Below, piece by piece: positions 1-9,227 of a stretch of 64,000 nt of DNA. Below the pieces are notes generated by a model. That model was not told where the DNA came from. It worked only from the letters and a program-made list of their open reading frames with translations, and did no database searches. The translations under genes were made by a program, and so were the position numbers. Position 1 is the first letter of the stretch. Every line of letters begins with the position of its first letter. Source of the stretch: JAJFUE01 sp041687335 (GTDB lineage Bacteria > Sumerlaeota > Sumerlaeia > MVZB01); NCBI GenBank assembly GCA_041687335.1, contig JAWLCE010000001.1, forward strand, positions 248,001-312,000, read 5' to 3'.

Positions 1-167
1 CGGGTTTAGGGCGCGCAGCCGCTGCCCTGCGGATCAGGCTCCCACCAATAATTTTATTTTTTGGTTTCTTGTTGCCGTCATCGGGACGCTGGCATATCCA
101 ATAAACTTAATCGTTCGGACTGGGACCGGGTCGAACAAAAGGCGGGACACTCATGAGGAGACTGACC

Positions 168-608
168 ATGCGCTGGCTGATCATCGGCGCCGTGCTTGCG
201 CTGGGTATCTTTTACTGGCTCAGTGAGCTGAACCCCATGGCGCGCCCGCGCCAGACCCTCATCCGGCCCGGTCAGGAGGCAAAGGTCGCACCAGCCCCTG
301 CCGCCCGTCCCCGGTTTGCCGCCGGCCACCCCGCCGGCATCGACCACAAGGCTCGGCTCGAACAGATGCGGCGGATCGCACGTGCTCGCAGGGTCGAAAT
401 TGTGGAATACAAACCCTCAGCCGGCGGGGCCACGGTCCTGTTTCAATGGCAGGGCGAGTCGGCGGGTCCCGGTGGCGGGTTCACCCTCGAGCTGCTGCGC
501 GAGGGGCTCATTCGCACCATGGACGAGCCGGGACCCGAATCCATGGGCATCCGCCACGACGCACAAAACCGGCGGATCTACTGGCGTCAGGCGAAATTCG
601 GCTTCTGA
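168..608 (+). CDS. Small membrane-anchored protein of unknown function
   Basis: Encodes 146 residues. I do not recognise the family. The N-terminus (MRWLIIGAVLALGIFYWLSE) is a single hydrophobic segment followed by a proline/arginine-rich stretch, so the protein is probably anchored in the inner membrane with its C-terminal ~115 residues in the periplasm. An in-frame ATG at 153 exists, but the ATG at 168 is preceded at 155-160 by GAGGAG with a 7-base spacer, which decides the start. The C-terminal part is mixed alpha/beta in character with no recognisable motif. It converges on the Q/G-rich protein gene, with a shared hairpin at 627-652 in between. Coding is supported by the ribosome site and C/G-biased third positions. 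Confidence 0.6.
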   Translation: MRWLIIGAVLALGIFYWLSELNPMARPRQTLIRPGQEAKVAPAPAARPRFAAGHPAGIDHKARLEQMRRIARARRVEIVEYKPSAGGATVLFQWQGESAGPGGGFTLELLREGLIRTMDEPGPESMGIRHDAQNRRIYWRQAKFGF

Positions 609-626
609 TTGCCGCCCCCAAAGAGA

Positions 627-652
627 ATCGGGGCTCCCGCAGGAGCCCCGAT
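627..652. terminator. Bidirectional hairpin terminator
   Basis: A perfect 11-bp stem (ATCGGGGCTCC / GGAGCCCCGAT) with loop CGCA sits between two converging genes. Neither side has a long T run; on the minus strand the stem is followed by TTCTCTTT. The position and stem strength suggest termination for both genes. Confidence 0.6.
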
Positions 653-691
653 CGTCATTCCAATTATTCCAATTGAGCTGTGTCCCGGGAA

Positions 692-2209
692 TTAGTCCCA
701 AGCGGTGGGCGTTTCGCCCTCGGAGGCCCAGCGCTGCAGCTCATTCGGCTCACGGTCGTTCAGGCGACCCAGGCTCAGTTCGATGCCCAGCGCACCCTCA
801 CGGCCATAATCCGGGCCAAGGCCCAGCTGAAGCCCGTAGTCATCCTCACCGACGCCGACGCCCGCTCGCGTGCCGATGCCGCCCAGGCCAACGCCCGCGC
901 CGGCATGCAGGCCGAGGCCCTCGCCGCCGATCTCATCCATACCGTAGCCGCGGCCGAAGCCGATATCGCCACCGACCGACAGCCCATGGGGGCCGTAGCC
1001 CGGTCCGACGCCGACCTGCGTGCCGAAGCCCTGGCGGCCGACGTCAATGCCGCCGCCCAGGCCGATGCCATGCTCGCCGCCGCCGGCCCATGCCCGCGTG
1101 CCAAGCCCCTCGGCATCATACACGCCGGGGCTGGTATAGCCCTGGCCGATGCCGAGCTGGGTGCCCAGCGCAAGCATCTGTGGGCTGTAGCCCGGCCCGA
1201 TGCCGGCGCGCCCGCCCACTTCGATCGGCCCGAGGCCGACACCCGCCTGCGTGCCCAGGCCTGTGGTGCCGCCGCCAACGCCCGCCTGGACGCCGAGGCC
1301 CTCACCGCCGATGTAGTCGCGGCCATAATCGCGGCCAAAGCCGAAATCAAAGCCCACGCCATACTCGCCGGGACCGTAGTCGTCGCCCAGGACCACCTGA
1401 CCGCCGAGCTGCGGGTGGCGCTGCTCGCGGTAGAGGACCCACTGCGAGTAGTCATATTCATCCACCAGCTCCGGTTCCTGCCAATCGACCGTGGAATCCA
1501 GCCCGGTGTGATACTCGACATTCTCGGGGGCCGGCTGTGTGGTCAGCCGCCCATTCTGCTGATAGGTCATCGCCCGCTCGCGTTCCAATGCCAGGCGTTC
1601 CTCGCTCCGCCAGTCACGCGAGCCGTTGCCGAAGACCTCGGGCTGCTCAAAGCGGCCCTCGGTGCGATAGCTGGCGATCCCGGGCTGCTGCAAATCGGTC
1701 CGGTAGCCATACTGATCATAGCTCTGATAGACCTGATAGCCCGGCTGCTGAACCTGGGGCTGCTGCATCGGCTGTGAATACTGGGGCTGCTGCGTCATCG
1801 GCTGCTGCATCATCGGCTGCTGCTGGAACTGGGGCTGCTGCATCATCGGCTGCTGCATCGGCTGCGTATACTGGGGCTGCTGCGTCATCGGCTGCTGCAT
1901 CGGCTGCGTATACTGGGGCTGCTGCATTTGCGGCTGTCCCTGATAGTAGCCATAGAACCGCTGGTCCTGATACCCCTGAGGCCTGGCTTCCTGATAGCGG
2001 AAGTTCTGGAAGCCCGGGTCCTGCTGATGATATTGCTGCGACCCCTGCGGCTGCTGCTGAAATGGCATCTGCTGCTGGGAGAAGGTTTGCTGGCGCATTT
2101 GCTCCTGGCGGTGCCACTGCTCCTGCTGCTCGAAGGTTTGCGCGCCCGCGGGCGCCACGAGCAGCACCGCCGCTGCCAGCGCAAGCGGAATCATGTAGTT
2201 TTTCATCAT
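692..2209 (-). CDS. Secreted Q/M/P-rich and glycine-repeat protein
   Basis: Encodes 505 residues with a clear signal peptide (MMKNYMIPLALAAAVLLVAP, predicted cleavage after AGA). The mature protein has two unusual halves. The first ~180 residues are very rich in Q, M, P and Y, with a 14-residue repeat (QYTQPMQQPMTQQP). From about residue 270 to 485 it is built of glycine-rich units of the type GLGTQAGVGLG, each ending in GxGxGYG- or GDDYG-like turns, with alternating small/hydrophobic residues as in beta-solenoid or beta-barrel strands. There is no C-terminal aromatic outer-membrane signal. The start at 2209 is chosen for the upstream AAAGGATT; an upstream in-frame ATG at 2287 would bury the signal peptide. 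Function unknown; a surface fibre, matrix or coat protein is a guess. Confidence 0.75.
   Translation of the reverse strand: MMKNYMIPLALAAAVLLVAPAGAQTFEQQEQWHRQEQMRQQTFSQQQMPFQQQPQGSQQYHQQDPGFQNFRYQEARPQGYQDQRFYGYYQGQPQMQQPQYTQPMQQPMTQQPQYTQPMQQPMMQQPQFQQQPMMQQPMTQQPQYSQPMQQPQVQQPGYQVYQSYDQYGYRTDLQQPGIASYRTEGRFEQPEVFGNGSRDWRSEERLALERERAMTYQQNGRLTTQPAPENVEYHTGLDSTVDWQEPELVDEYDYSQWVLYREQRHPQLGGQVVLGDDYGPGEYGVGFDFGFGRDYGRDYIGGEGLGVQAGVGGGTTGLGTQAGVGLGPIEVGGRAGIGPGYSPQMLALGTQLGIGQGYTSPGVYDAEGLGTRAWAGGGEHGIGLGGGIDVGRQGFGTQVGVGPGYGPHGLSVGGDIGFGRGYGMDEIGGEGLGLHAGAGVGLGGIGTRAGVGVGEDDYGLQLGLGPDYGREGALGIELSLGRLNDREPNELQRWASEGETPTAWD
1743..1930 (-). repeat. In-gene tandem repeat encoding Q/M/P motif
   Basis: The segment repeats with a 42-bp period (14 codons). 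The stretch around 1854-1883 recurs at 1896-1925, with partial units on either side. It encodes the low-complexity QYTQPMQQP-type region of the secreted protein. Such repeats change length easily, so the copy number is also an assembly risk. Confidence 0.6.
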
Positions 2210-2240
2210 GTGTGAATCCTTTGCCTGGGATTGGTTTGAG

Positions 2241-2292
2241 TTGCCGTGGGAACGGCTTCCGGGGACGCTCCCGGATTCTGCCGCCACGGCAA
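2241..2292 (-). promoter_or_regulatory. Inverted repeat in the leader of the Q/G-rich protein gene
   Basis: TTGCCGTGG at 2241-2249 and CCACGGCAA at 2284-2292 form a perfect 9-bp stem about 30 bases upstream of the start codon, enclosing two smaller stems (GCCGT/ACGGC and CCGGG/CCCGG). It could be a structured 5' leader or an operator. I do not recognise a riboswitch class. Confidence 0.35.
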
Positions 2293-2438
2293 TTCCGCGC
2301 CTCAGCTCCCTATGGCCTGCGGCTGTTGCGCTGATTCAATGGTAAGATGCGGCGGGGCCAAAAAAAATCGGTGCCATCCCGAAACCTTGCCCCCCGTGGA
2401 TGCCTAATGCGCTCCCAAGGGATTTCCCTGACCCAGCC

Positions 2439-2469
2439 CCGGGGAAGTCAGCAGGCTGACTAACCCCGG
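2439..2469. other. Interrupted palindrome
   Basis: CCGGGG, GTCAGC, AG, GCTGAC and CCCCGG line up as two stacked stems separated by a small internal loop. It lies about 70 bases upstream of the predicted yacL-like promoter. A dyad operator or a stray repeat are both possible. The rest of 2293-2511 shows nothing I can interpret. Confidence 0.3.
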
Positions 2470-2511
2470 TCTTTGCGACCAAACTATTTTTGTATCGGCC
2501 TCCGGCGGCGC

Positions 2512-2542
2512 TTGCGCACAGGCCGGGTCGAGCGTATATAAT
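2512..2542 (+). promoter_or_regulatory. Sigma-70-type promoter for the PIN-TRAM gene
   Basis: A perfect -10 (TATAAT, 2537-2542) follows TTGCGC (2512-2517) with a 19-base spacer. Transcription would start near 2549, leaving a leader of about 57 bases before the ATG at 2606. Confidence 0.5.
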
Positions 2543-2605
2543 GGTCGCGGGCTCCGACGGCGCAGACTCCGTTCGGCCGTCACCTCATCATATCGGACAA
2601 GGGCC

Positions 2606-3718
2606 ATGGCCCCACGACCGCCTGCCACCCCCACCGGACCCGCTTTGCCTGCCAAGATCAACAGCCCCGTAGCATTGGCCCGGATTTTTTTCGTGTTGCT
2701 GACCGTCTGGTGCGGGATGCTGCTGGCCACCCCCAACTACCAGATCCGAGTCGGTCCCTTCTTCGGCATCGACTTCTTCATCTGGGAGCGGTTTTTCTAC
2801 GTCATCATCGCGCTGGTGGTCGCGATCATCTTCATCATCATCGAGCATGCCACCGATGCGATCAGCTCCCATAAGCTGCTGATGGCCGTCCTCGGCATGT
2901 TCGCCGGGCTGGGTTTTTCCCACCTCGCCTACCGCACAATTCCCTCCACCGTGGCCAACCCCGCCAATGCGCTGATCGTCTCGAACCTGCTGTTCGGGTA
3001 TTTTGGCATGGTGCTGGCCATCAAGCACGCCGAGCGCTTCCGCCTCGGGCGGCTGCGTTTCTTCCTGACCCAATCCTACGACCGCCCCAAGGTGCTCGAC
3101 TCCAGCGTCATCATCGACGGCCGGATCCGCGACCTGATCGAACTGCAGGTCATTCACGGCTCAATCATGGTGCCCGATTTCGTGGTCACTGAAATTCAGG
3201 CGATCGCCGATTCCAGCGACAGCGGACGCAAGGCGCGCGGTCGCCGCGGCCTGGACGTGCTTGAGGCCCTGCGCGAGACGACCCCGCACCTGGAGCTGGT
3301 GGACAAGGATTTCGCGGAGTTCGGTTCGGTCGACCAGAAGCTGATTCACTTCTGCCGTGAGATGGATGCCGACCTGATCACCAACGATTTCAATCTGCAG
3401 AAGATCGCTCACCTGCACCGGCTGCACGTGATCAACATCAATGAGCTGGCCAATGCCCTGCGGCCGGCCGTCCACATCGGAGAGCCGATGCGGCTGTTGA
3501 TCGCCCGTGAGGGCAAGGAACCGGGCCAAGGGGTCGGCTACCTCGAGGATGGCACGATGGTCGTGGTCGACGAGGCCCAGTCGCTGATCGGCCAGGAGGC
3601 CCAGGTGGTCATCACCAGCATCCTGCAGACCTCATCGGGACGGCTCGTCTTCGCCCGCCTGCGCGAAAACGCCGTCGCCCCCTCCCCTCGCCCGCCCGCC
3701 CAGCGCGCGACGATCTGA
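2606..3718 (+). CDS. YacL-like membrane protein with PIN and TRAM domains
   Basis: Encodes 370 residues. The N-terminal ~150 residues hold four hydrophobic segments (for example FFYVIIALVVAIIFIIIEHA). A PIN nuclease-like domain follows, starting VLDSSVIIDGRI (Asp165) with further acidic positions in VVTEIQAIAD and DADLITND. The C-terminal ~80 residues look like a TRAM RNA-binding domain (GEPMRLLIAREGKEPGQGVG, then a basic end). This order is that of Bacillus YacL and relatives, generally thought to be membrane-tethered RNases. The upstream AAGGG supports the start. Substrate unknown. Confidence 0.85.
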   Translation: MAPRPPATPTGPALPAKINSPVALARIFFVLLTVWCGMLLATPNYQIRVGPFFGIDFFIWERFFYVIIALVVAIIFIIIEHATDAISSHKLLMAVLGMFAGLGFSHLAYRTIPSTVANPANALIVSNLLFGYFGMVLAIKHAERFRLGRLRFFLTQSYDRPKVLDSSVIIDGRIRDLIELQVIHGSIMVPDFVVTEIQAIADSSDSGRKARGRRGLDVLEALRETTPHLELVDKDFAEFGSVDQKLIHFCREMDADLITNDFNLQKIAHLHRLHVININELANALRPAVHIGEPMRLLIAREGKEPGQGVGYLEDGTMVVVDEAQSLIGQEAQVVITSILQTSSGRLVFARLRENAVAPSPRPPAQRATI

Positions 3719-3737
3719 TCCGCTCACCACAAGTTTC

Positions 3738-5165
3738 CTAAATCCCCGGGTCGGGCAGGCGCAGGTTCGCGCCTTGGCGGACCAGTTCCTCCTGAACCTG
3801 CTCGACCGGCACCTGGCGCGGGTTCTGACCCGCTCTGGACGCCAGCGCCGCGCATATGCCGGCGGCATGCCCCGTGGCCATCGAGATCGGCATCACCCGA
3901 TAGGCCGAATGCGCCTGATGCGTCCCCGAGATGCAGCGGCCCGCCACCAGCACGTTGTCCACCCCCTTGGGCAGCAGGCAGCGCAGCGGGATTTCATAGG
4001 CCTCGCCCTCGGGAATTTTCTTGAGGATCGTCCCCTTGCCGATCGGGTTGTGAATGTCGATCGGGTAGGTGCCGCGCGCGATCGCGTCGTCGAACTTGCG
4101 CGCCTCGAGGATGTCCTCGGCCACCAGCCGGTAGTCGCCGATGATCCGGCGCGATTCGCGCACCCCGACCTGGACGCCGCTCTGGATGTTGTAGGCATCC
4201 TCGAAGCCAGGCACATAGCGCCGCAAAAAGGCGGTGATCTGGCGCAACTGGCGGCGACCCGTCCACTCGGCGAACGTCAAGTCCCAGACCGAGGTGCCAA
4301 GCACATTGGTCACGCGCGTGGAGTTGACGATCACCTCGTTGGCGTGCGGGGTGCCAAAGAACAGGATGTCCTCGCGCGGCAGGTTCAGGTCGCCGGCGTC
4401 GTTGGCCCGCTGCACCAGGTCCCAGAGGCCGTGGACGCCGCGCCATTGGTCCGGGTGCTCGCGCACGTAGGCCTCGAACATTTCGCGGCTGAAGTCCCCC
4501 ATGCGGAACATCAGCGTGATCGGCTGGACCATCTGGTCCTGCTCGCGCCCGATCTCGAACTGGGCACCGGCGCGGGTCGCAATGTCACCGTCGCCGGTGC
4601 AGTCCACGATGTTGCGCGCGCGGATGACGACCGTGCCCGACTTGGTCTCGAAGACCACCCCGCGCACGTTCCCCCCGTCATAGACCTCAGTGGCCAGCGC
4701 GTGCAGCAGGAACTGGACCCCCGCCTCATCGAGCAGGTCCAGTGCCGCCATTTTGAAAATCTCGGGGTCAAAGGGCACTACGTAGGAGGTCTCGAGCGAG
4801 GGCTTGATGGCCCCGCCCATCTTGACCAGCCGCTCGACAAGAAGCGAGACGACGCCGCCGATGATCGGTTCACCGGGGCCATGGTCCACGGGAAACATCG
4901 TCAGCTTGCCCTCGCGAACCTGGCGAATCTGCTCGGTATGGAACGACATCAGCGGCATGACCAGCGAGGCAGTGGCATTGCCCCCCAGAAAGCCATAGCG
5001 TTCGGCAAGGATGACCTGCGCGCCGGCCTGGGCCGCGCCGAGGGCCGCGCCCAGCCCCGCCGGTCCGCCGCCGACCACCAGCACGTCGCACTCGGCGATG
5101 ATCTGCACGCGTCGCGGGGGCAGGTTGACGTGGTCGATAAATATCGGACGATCGAGTGGAGGCAT
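3738..5165 (-). CDS. FAD-dependent oxidoreductase (FAD_oxidored type)
   Basis: Encodes 475 residues. A Rossmann dinucleotide-binding motif, VLVVGGGPAGLGAALGAAQAG, lies near residues 28-50 and is followed by the FLGGNAT motif typical of the PF12831 group. The C-terminus has the usual ...LPKGVDNVLVAGRCISGTHQAHSAYRV segment that binds the FAD pyrophosphate and ribitol. No signal peptide is visible. Members are common in environmental GC-rich bacteria, and their substrates are mostly unknown. ACAGGAATT precedes the ATG. It follows the pyruvyl-transferase-like gene by 34 bases and is probably co-transcribed with it. Confidence 0.85.
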   Translation of the reverse strand: MPPLDRPIFIDHVNLPPRRVQIIAECDVLVVGGGPAGLGAALGAAQAGAQVILAERYGFLGGNATASLVMPLMSFHTEQIRQVREGKLTMFPVDHGPGEPIIGGVVSLLVERLVKMGGAIKPSLETSYVVPFDPEIFKMAALDLLDEAGVQFLLHALATEVYDGGNVRGVVFETKSGTVVIRARNIVDCTGDGDIATRAGAQFEIGREQDQMVQPITLMFRMGDFSREMFEAYVREHPDQWRGVHGLWDLVQRANDAGDLNLPREDILFFGTPHANEVIVNSTRVTNVLGTSVWDLTFAEWTGRRQLRQITAFLRRYVPGFEDAYNIQSGVQVGVRESRRIIGDYRLVAEDILEARKFDDAIARGTYPIDIHNPIGKGTILKKIPEGEAYEIPLRCLLPKGVDNVLVAGRCISGTHQAHSAYRVMPISMATGHAAGICAALASRAGQNPRQVPVEQVQEELVRQGANLRLPDPGI

Positions 5166-5199
5166 AATTCCTGTCGTTCAGTAGGTCTCGCCGGCCGCG

Positions 5200-6372
5200 T
5201 CAGCTGCGCTCGAGTTCCGGCGGATTGGGCGCGGGGGCATCGGGCCCGCCATCGGCCAGCAGTTGAAGGGCCATTTCGTTGTTGATGCCGGCGCTTTTTT
5301 TCAGCTGGGGCAACAGCCGCTTGACCTTGTCCGCCAGCACGCGCCGGTTGTCCCAGTAATAGTCGATGTGCGCGATCAGCCGGCCGGCATTGACCAGTTT
5401 GATTGGCGGGGCCTTGATCTCGAGCGCGTCCAGGAACGAGTTGACCTTGGAGGAATAGGGCAGCGAGACGAAGGGCACGTTCTGGATTGCGGCGAAGATC
5501 AAAAAGTGCAGCCGCATCCCGACCGCTAGGTCCAGCCGCCCCATCAGCGTCAGCAATTGACCTGAGGTATATTGCCCCTTCAAGACGCGCGCGTGCTGGG
5601 GGCGCAGCATCTTCGAGATCACCGCATGGGCATGCTGCAGGTCGAGCACATCGCGCTCGAGCGGGATGAACAATACATCGGCATCAAATCGGTCGATCAT
5701 GTAATCGGCCGCGCTGGCCAGCATCGAGTGGTAGTCATAGTCGTGCAGGTCGGGGGCCGCCACGCCCGGCTCACGCACCGACAGGCCCACCAGCACACGG
5801 CTCTTGTCGGGCACCTCGCGGTCGATCAGATCCTCCGCCAGCGGCTCGGGCTCGAGCAGCAGCGCCGGGTCCGCCGTCACCACGATCTCACGCTTGACGC
5901 CCACCTCGAGCAGCAGCTTGCGTGAGGCCTTGTCGCGCACGCTGATCGCATTGACCAGGTTGAGCGCCTCGCAGACCTGCTCCTGCACCGCGCGCTGCTC
6001 GAGCGGCCCGGCACTCACGGCGTAGACCATCACCGGCACGCCGTGCTGGCGCGCCAGCGTGACCTCACGCAGATAGATGCGCGCCTCAGAATCAAACAGG
6101 ATGCCACCCCCGCCCAATATCAGCAGGTCCAGCTCCTCGATCGCCGGCAGAACTTCGTCGGGCGTCATCTCGCGCACCGGCAGCGCGCCGGCCACCTGGT
6201 GGCGTCGCAGCGTGTCCTCGGGGTTGCGCGAGAAAATCGTGAACTCCACAGCCGGCAGCGCATGGCGCAACTGCGCCATGATCGACTGGAGAATCGCCTC
6301 GTCGCCCAGGTTGAGCCCGCCGTAGGACCCCGAGATCCCGACCCGCACCAGTTCCTTCGGCTTTTTGGGCAT
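5200..6372 (-). CDS. Polysaccharide pyruvyl transferase family protein (CsaB-like)
   Basis: Encodes 390 residues. The N-terminus (VGISGSYGGLNLGDEAILQS) is the family's opening motif, followed by DLLILGGGGILFDSE, the YAVSAGPL strand and a C-terminal half with SGQLLTLMGRLDLAVGMRLHF and PYSSKVNSFLDAL. Members such as CsaB add ketal-pyruvate to cell-wall or exopolysaccharide sugars, but many genomes carry relatives of unproven activity. An ATG further upstream is open, but the ATG at 6372 has AAGGGAGA eight bases ahead. It is the second-last gene of a leftward cluster. Confidence 0.8.
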   Translation of the reverse strand: MPKKPKELVRVGISGSYGGLNLGDEAILQSIMAQLRHALPAVEFTIFSRNPEDTLRRHQVAGALPVREMTPDEVLPAIEELDLLILGGGGILFDSEARIYLREVTLARQHGVPVMVYAVSAGPLEQRAVQEQVCEALNLVNAISVRDKASRKLLLEVGVKREIVVTADPALLLEPEPLAEDLIDREVPDKSRVLVGLSVREPGVAAPDLHDYDYHSMLASAADYMIDRFDADVLFIPLERDVLDLQHAHAVISKMLRPQHARVLKGQYTSGQLLTLMGRLDLAVGMRLHFLIFAAIQNVPFVSLPYSSKVNSFLDALEIKAPPIKLVNAGRLIAHIDYYWDNRRVLADKVKRLLPQLKKSAGINNEMALQLLADGGPDAPAPNPPELERS

Positions 6373-6485
6373 GATATTCTCCCTTGGCTGGAGCCTGGTT
6401 CGGCGCCGCCGGCTGACATCCTCATCATACAACGAAACGGCCGGACATGCCAGCCCCGGCCGCACCCAAGCATCCTTTCATGTTT

Positions 6486-8675
6486 TTATTTTTCTGCCGC
6501 GTCGCTCGGCAGCGGCCCCAGCCCGGCCGCCGCTTCAACCTGTTCGGCATGGTCCGCCAGCGTCCCCATCGCCCGGTAATAGAACCGCTTGAGCGAGTCG
6601 AAAATTTCATCGCCGCCATGGAGCAGCGCGCCAAGATCATCGGGCGGGGGCGGAACCCCGATCGCGACGAAGGCCAGGCTCACCTGACCATTGGGATGCT
6701 CGAACGGATAGTTCGCCGAGCTGAGCCCCGAGTGGAGCGACTGGATCGCCTGGGCCAGGTGGCGCATGACCAGCTGGCCGCGCGTCTGGAAACGCTCGTT
6801 CTGTTCGCGGCCCTTCACATGATCCAGCAGCCCGACCAGCGCGGTGTGATTGCGCAGCATCTCGACCAGTGGCTCGCGCAGGGCGCTCAGCTGCTCCACC
6901 GCCAGCAGAATCTGGTGCGACTGCTTGAGCATCCGCCGCGCCTCGGGCAGCTTCTTTTCCAGTTGCGGGAAGTGGAGCAGCCGCAACGCAGCCAGCAACC
7001 GCCGCCCGCTCGCGTGATCGAACGGCGCCAGCTCGACGTCGGTCTCCGCCTGCCGGCTCACCGCCCGCGCCAGTTCCGCCTGCGCCTGCTCGACCGACAC
7101 CCGGCCCACCGGCACGCCCGCCTTGAGCAACTGGAGTCGCGAGAACAGCTGCAGCTCCTCGTTGAGCGCCTCCTCGTAACGGTCGATCGCCTCGCCGCAG
7201 AAGCCGCGCGTCTGCTGGGCCATCGCCCGTGCCCGCGTCAGCTCGCCCACCAGCGCCCGCGGGTCATTGGGCGTCGCCATCAGCTCGGTGGGCCTGGGCG
7301 CCAGCAGGCGCGTGAACAGCAGCCGATGCAGAAAGAAACGCTCCAGCGCCTCAAAGCTGTTGACCACCTGCTCCTGTCGGCCAATCAATTCGCTCGTCGG
7401 CACCAGCGTCGTGTGTAGCACCATCGGCCCCAGCATGGCGCAATATTGGTCCATGCTGACCTCGCGACAGGTCCCCGCGAAGTCACTTAACAGCACCGCG
7501 GCCGGCCGCTCCTCGCGAAAGATCCCCTCGCTTTTCTCGCGCGCCACACGCTTGATGCGCGCGCCCAGCGCCGGATGGCTGGAGAACAGCCCCGCCCGCG
7601 CCGCCAGTGCCTCGGCCACCGCCGTCTGGCGCACCTCCGCCGGCATCTTCTGCAGGTTGTCGGCGATCAGCGCCGGCAGGTCATCACCCAAGCGCCGCTC
7701 CTCCCAGGCCCGCGCCAGGTCCGCGCGCGACTTCTGCTCGGCCAGCATGATCGCCGGCAGCGCCTCGAGCGCGCCCGCACAGGCCGCCCCGCCGATCGCC
7801 CGTGCCGAGACCCAATCGGCGTTGTATTCCATCTGCCGGCTCATGAACAGACTCAGGAGGTGGCCGACCTGCATCAGCACCCACAGCACCCGGCGCGACA
7901 GCCAGACCAGCGCAATGATCAGCAGCACCACCAGGCGGAGGCGCAGGTCAATCCCGCGGGCGGCTTGCAGCTGCTCGTCCCAGGCATCGCGCTCATACAC
8001 CACGCGCGCAAACCAATTGTTGATTGAATGGATCAGCCAGCTCAGCCGCATCGCGCCCCCCTGGCTGAAGTGGCCAAGCTCGTGGGCCAGCACGCCGCTC
8101 AGCTGGCGCAGGTTCATCGTCGCCATCAGCGGCAGGCCGATCCGCAGCGTCAGGCGATTGCCCAGAAATCCCAGCACCCCGCCCCCCAGGCTGGCCGAGG
8201 CGTTGGCGTTGGCATCGACCTCGATGCGCACCGGCCGCGGCGCATGCACCGCCTCGCTCAGCTTCCCCACGAAGGCATACAGCAGCGGCTCGTCCTCCAG
8301 CTTGAGCGCGCGCGAGCGGATCGGCCGCCCCGGTCGCGCCAGCAGTGGCTTGATCAAAAAAAAGATCACCACCACGCCCACCAGCAGCGGCGTCAGATAG
8401 GCCACCGCCGCCGCGCGCGCCGATTGGAGTTCCTCGAACAACGACAGATTGTTGACCGCGTGCAGCGCCACCCCGTAACCGATCAATCCGATCAGCGCCA
8501 GGTAAATCAGTGGCAGGATCAGCATTGCCGTCGCGATCAACAGCAACCCCAACTGGTAGAACACCCCCGCCCGCACGCGCTTGATGCGCCCGTCGAACAG
8601 GCCCATCAGTTCATCGACCCGCACGGCCGGCCCCTTGGCGCGGACCGGTCTTTCGGCTGCGGCAGTTTCAACCAT
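6486..8675 (-). CDS. M48 family zinc metallopeptidase, membrane-bound
   Basis: Encodes 729 residues. Two long hydrophobic segments (about residues 40-75 and 95-120) precede a domain with the HELGHF zinc motif at residues 198-203, followed by SLFMSRQMEYNADWVSAR, which supplies the third zinc ligand in M48 proteases. Two more hydrophobic segments lie between them. The last ~350 residues are helical and have no domain I recognise, making the protein about twice the length of HtpX. A quality-control role at the membrane is likely by family. The start at 8675 is supported by AGAAGGATT. Confidence 0.85.
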   Translation of the reverse strand: MVETAAAERPVRAKGPAVRVDELMGLFDGRIKRVRAGVFYQLGLLLIATAMLILPLIYLALIGLIGYGVALHAVNNLSLFEELQSARAAAVAYLTPLLVGVVVIFFLIKPLLARPGRPIRSRALKLEDEPLLYAFVGKLSEAVHAPRPVRIEVDANANASASLGGGVLGFLGNRLTLRIGLPLMATMNLRQLSGVLAHELGHFSQGGAMRLSWLIHSINNWFARVVYERDAWDEQLQAARGIDLRLRLVVLLIIALVWLSRRVLWVLMQVGHLLSLFMSRQMEYNADWVSARAIGGAACAGALEALPAIMLAEQKSRADLARAWEERRLGDDLPALIADNLQKMPAEVRQTAVAEALAARAGLFSSHPALGARIKRVAREKSEGIFREERPAAVLLSDFAGTCREVSMDQYCAMLGPMVLHTTLVPTSELIGRQEQVVNSFEALERFFLHRLLFTRLLAPRPTELMATPNDPRALVGELTRARAMAQQTRGFCGEAIDRYEEALNEELQLFSRLQLLKAGVPVGRVSVEQAQAELARAVSRQAETDVELAPFDHASGRRLLAALRLLHFPQLEKKLPEARRMLKQSHQILLAVEQLSALREPLVEMLRNHTALVGLLDHVKGREQNERFQTRGQLVMRHLAQAIQSLHSGLSSANYPFEHPNGQVSLAFVAIGVPPPPDDLGALLHGGDEIFDSLKRFYYRAMGTLADHAEQVEAAAGLGPLPSDAAEK

Positions 8676-8794
8676 GGGTCGAATCCTTCTGCGCGCGGGC
8701 GCAGGAAATGTCAGTCTCAAAAACAGGTATGGTAGCGGCCACTGACTGCTTTGTCAAAAATGAATCCCGCATCACAATCACCCATGCCCGGCCA

Positions 8795-9025
8795 TCATCC
8801 CCACGCCTCTTCCTCATCATTGAGCAACTCGCCGATGAACTGGTCCACGGAGGCCCGCCGGACGCGGGTCATACGCGGACCGAACCGCACCGCCTCCAGC
8901 CGCTTCTCCGCGATCAACTGATAGATCCGTTTGCGTGATAGCCCCAGTCGGCGCGCCACCGCATCCACGCGCACAAACTCAGCCCCTGCCGCCTCACGCC
9001 CCACTCGCTGCTGCCGCTGCTCCAT
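8795..9025 (-). CDS. Excisionase/MerR-type helix-turn-helix protein
   Basis: Encodes 76 residues. The core, FVRVDAVARRLGLSRKRIYQ, followed by LIAEKRLEAVRFGPRMTRVRRASVDQFI, matches the HTH_17 (excisionase-family) winged helix. The acidic tail (LLNDEEEAWG) is short. The start at 9025 has AAGGGAG in place; a longer reading to 9106 lacks support. No integrase or phage gene is nearby, so it is more likely a small DNA-binding regulator than an active excisionase. It lies upstream of the M48 gene in the same direction. Confidence 0.75.
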   Translation of the reverse strand: MEQRQQRVGREAAGAEFVRVDAVARRLGLSRKRIYQLIAEKRLEAVRFGPRMTRVRRASVDQFIGELLNDEEEAWG

Positions 9026-9227
9026 TTTTGACTCCCTTGCTCGCAAGCTTTGAATGATGAGCCGACTGCCGGCCCGACCCGATCCAGCCTGCCACCGCAC
9101 CCGCACGCGCCGCCCTTGCGCAGCCTTTGCTCCGCCCTTGGGCCAGCTTGTTTTTTCCCTGCTTCCTCCCTTGCCGCCATAGTGTTAAAATCAATGTAAA
9201 TCCATCCATCTCAAGGGGGTGCCGCTG

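Noticed and set aside
680..1777. Long alanine-rich open frame (365 codons) opposite the Q/G-rich protein gene
   Set aside because: It is a shadow of the glycine codons of the opposite gene. It has no ribosome site and only low-complexity A/D/R composition, whereas the minus-strand frame has a signal peptide and a ribosome site.
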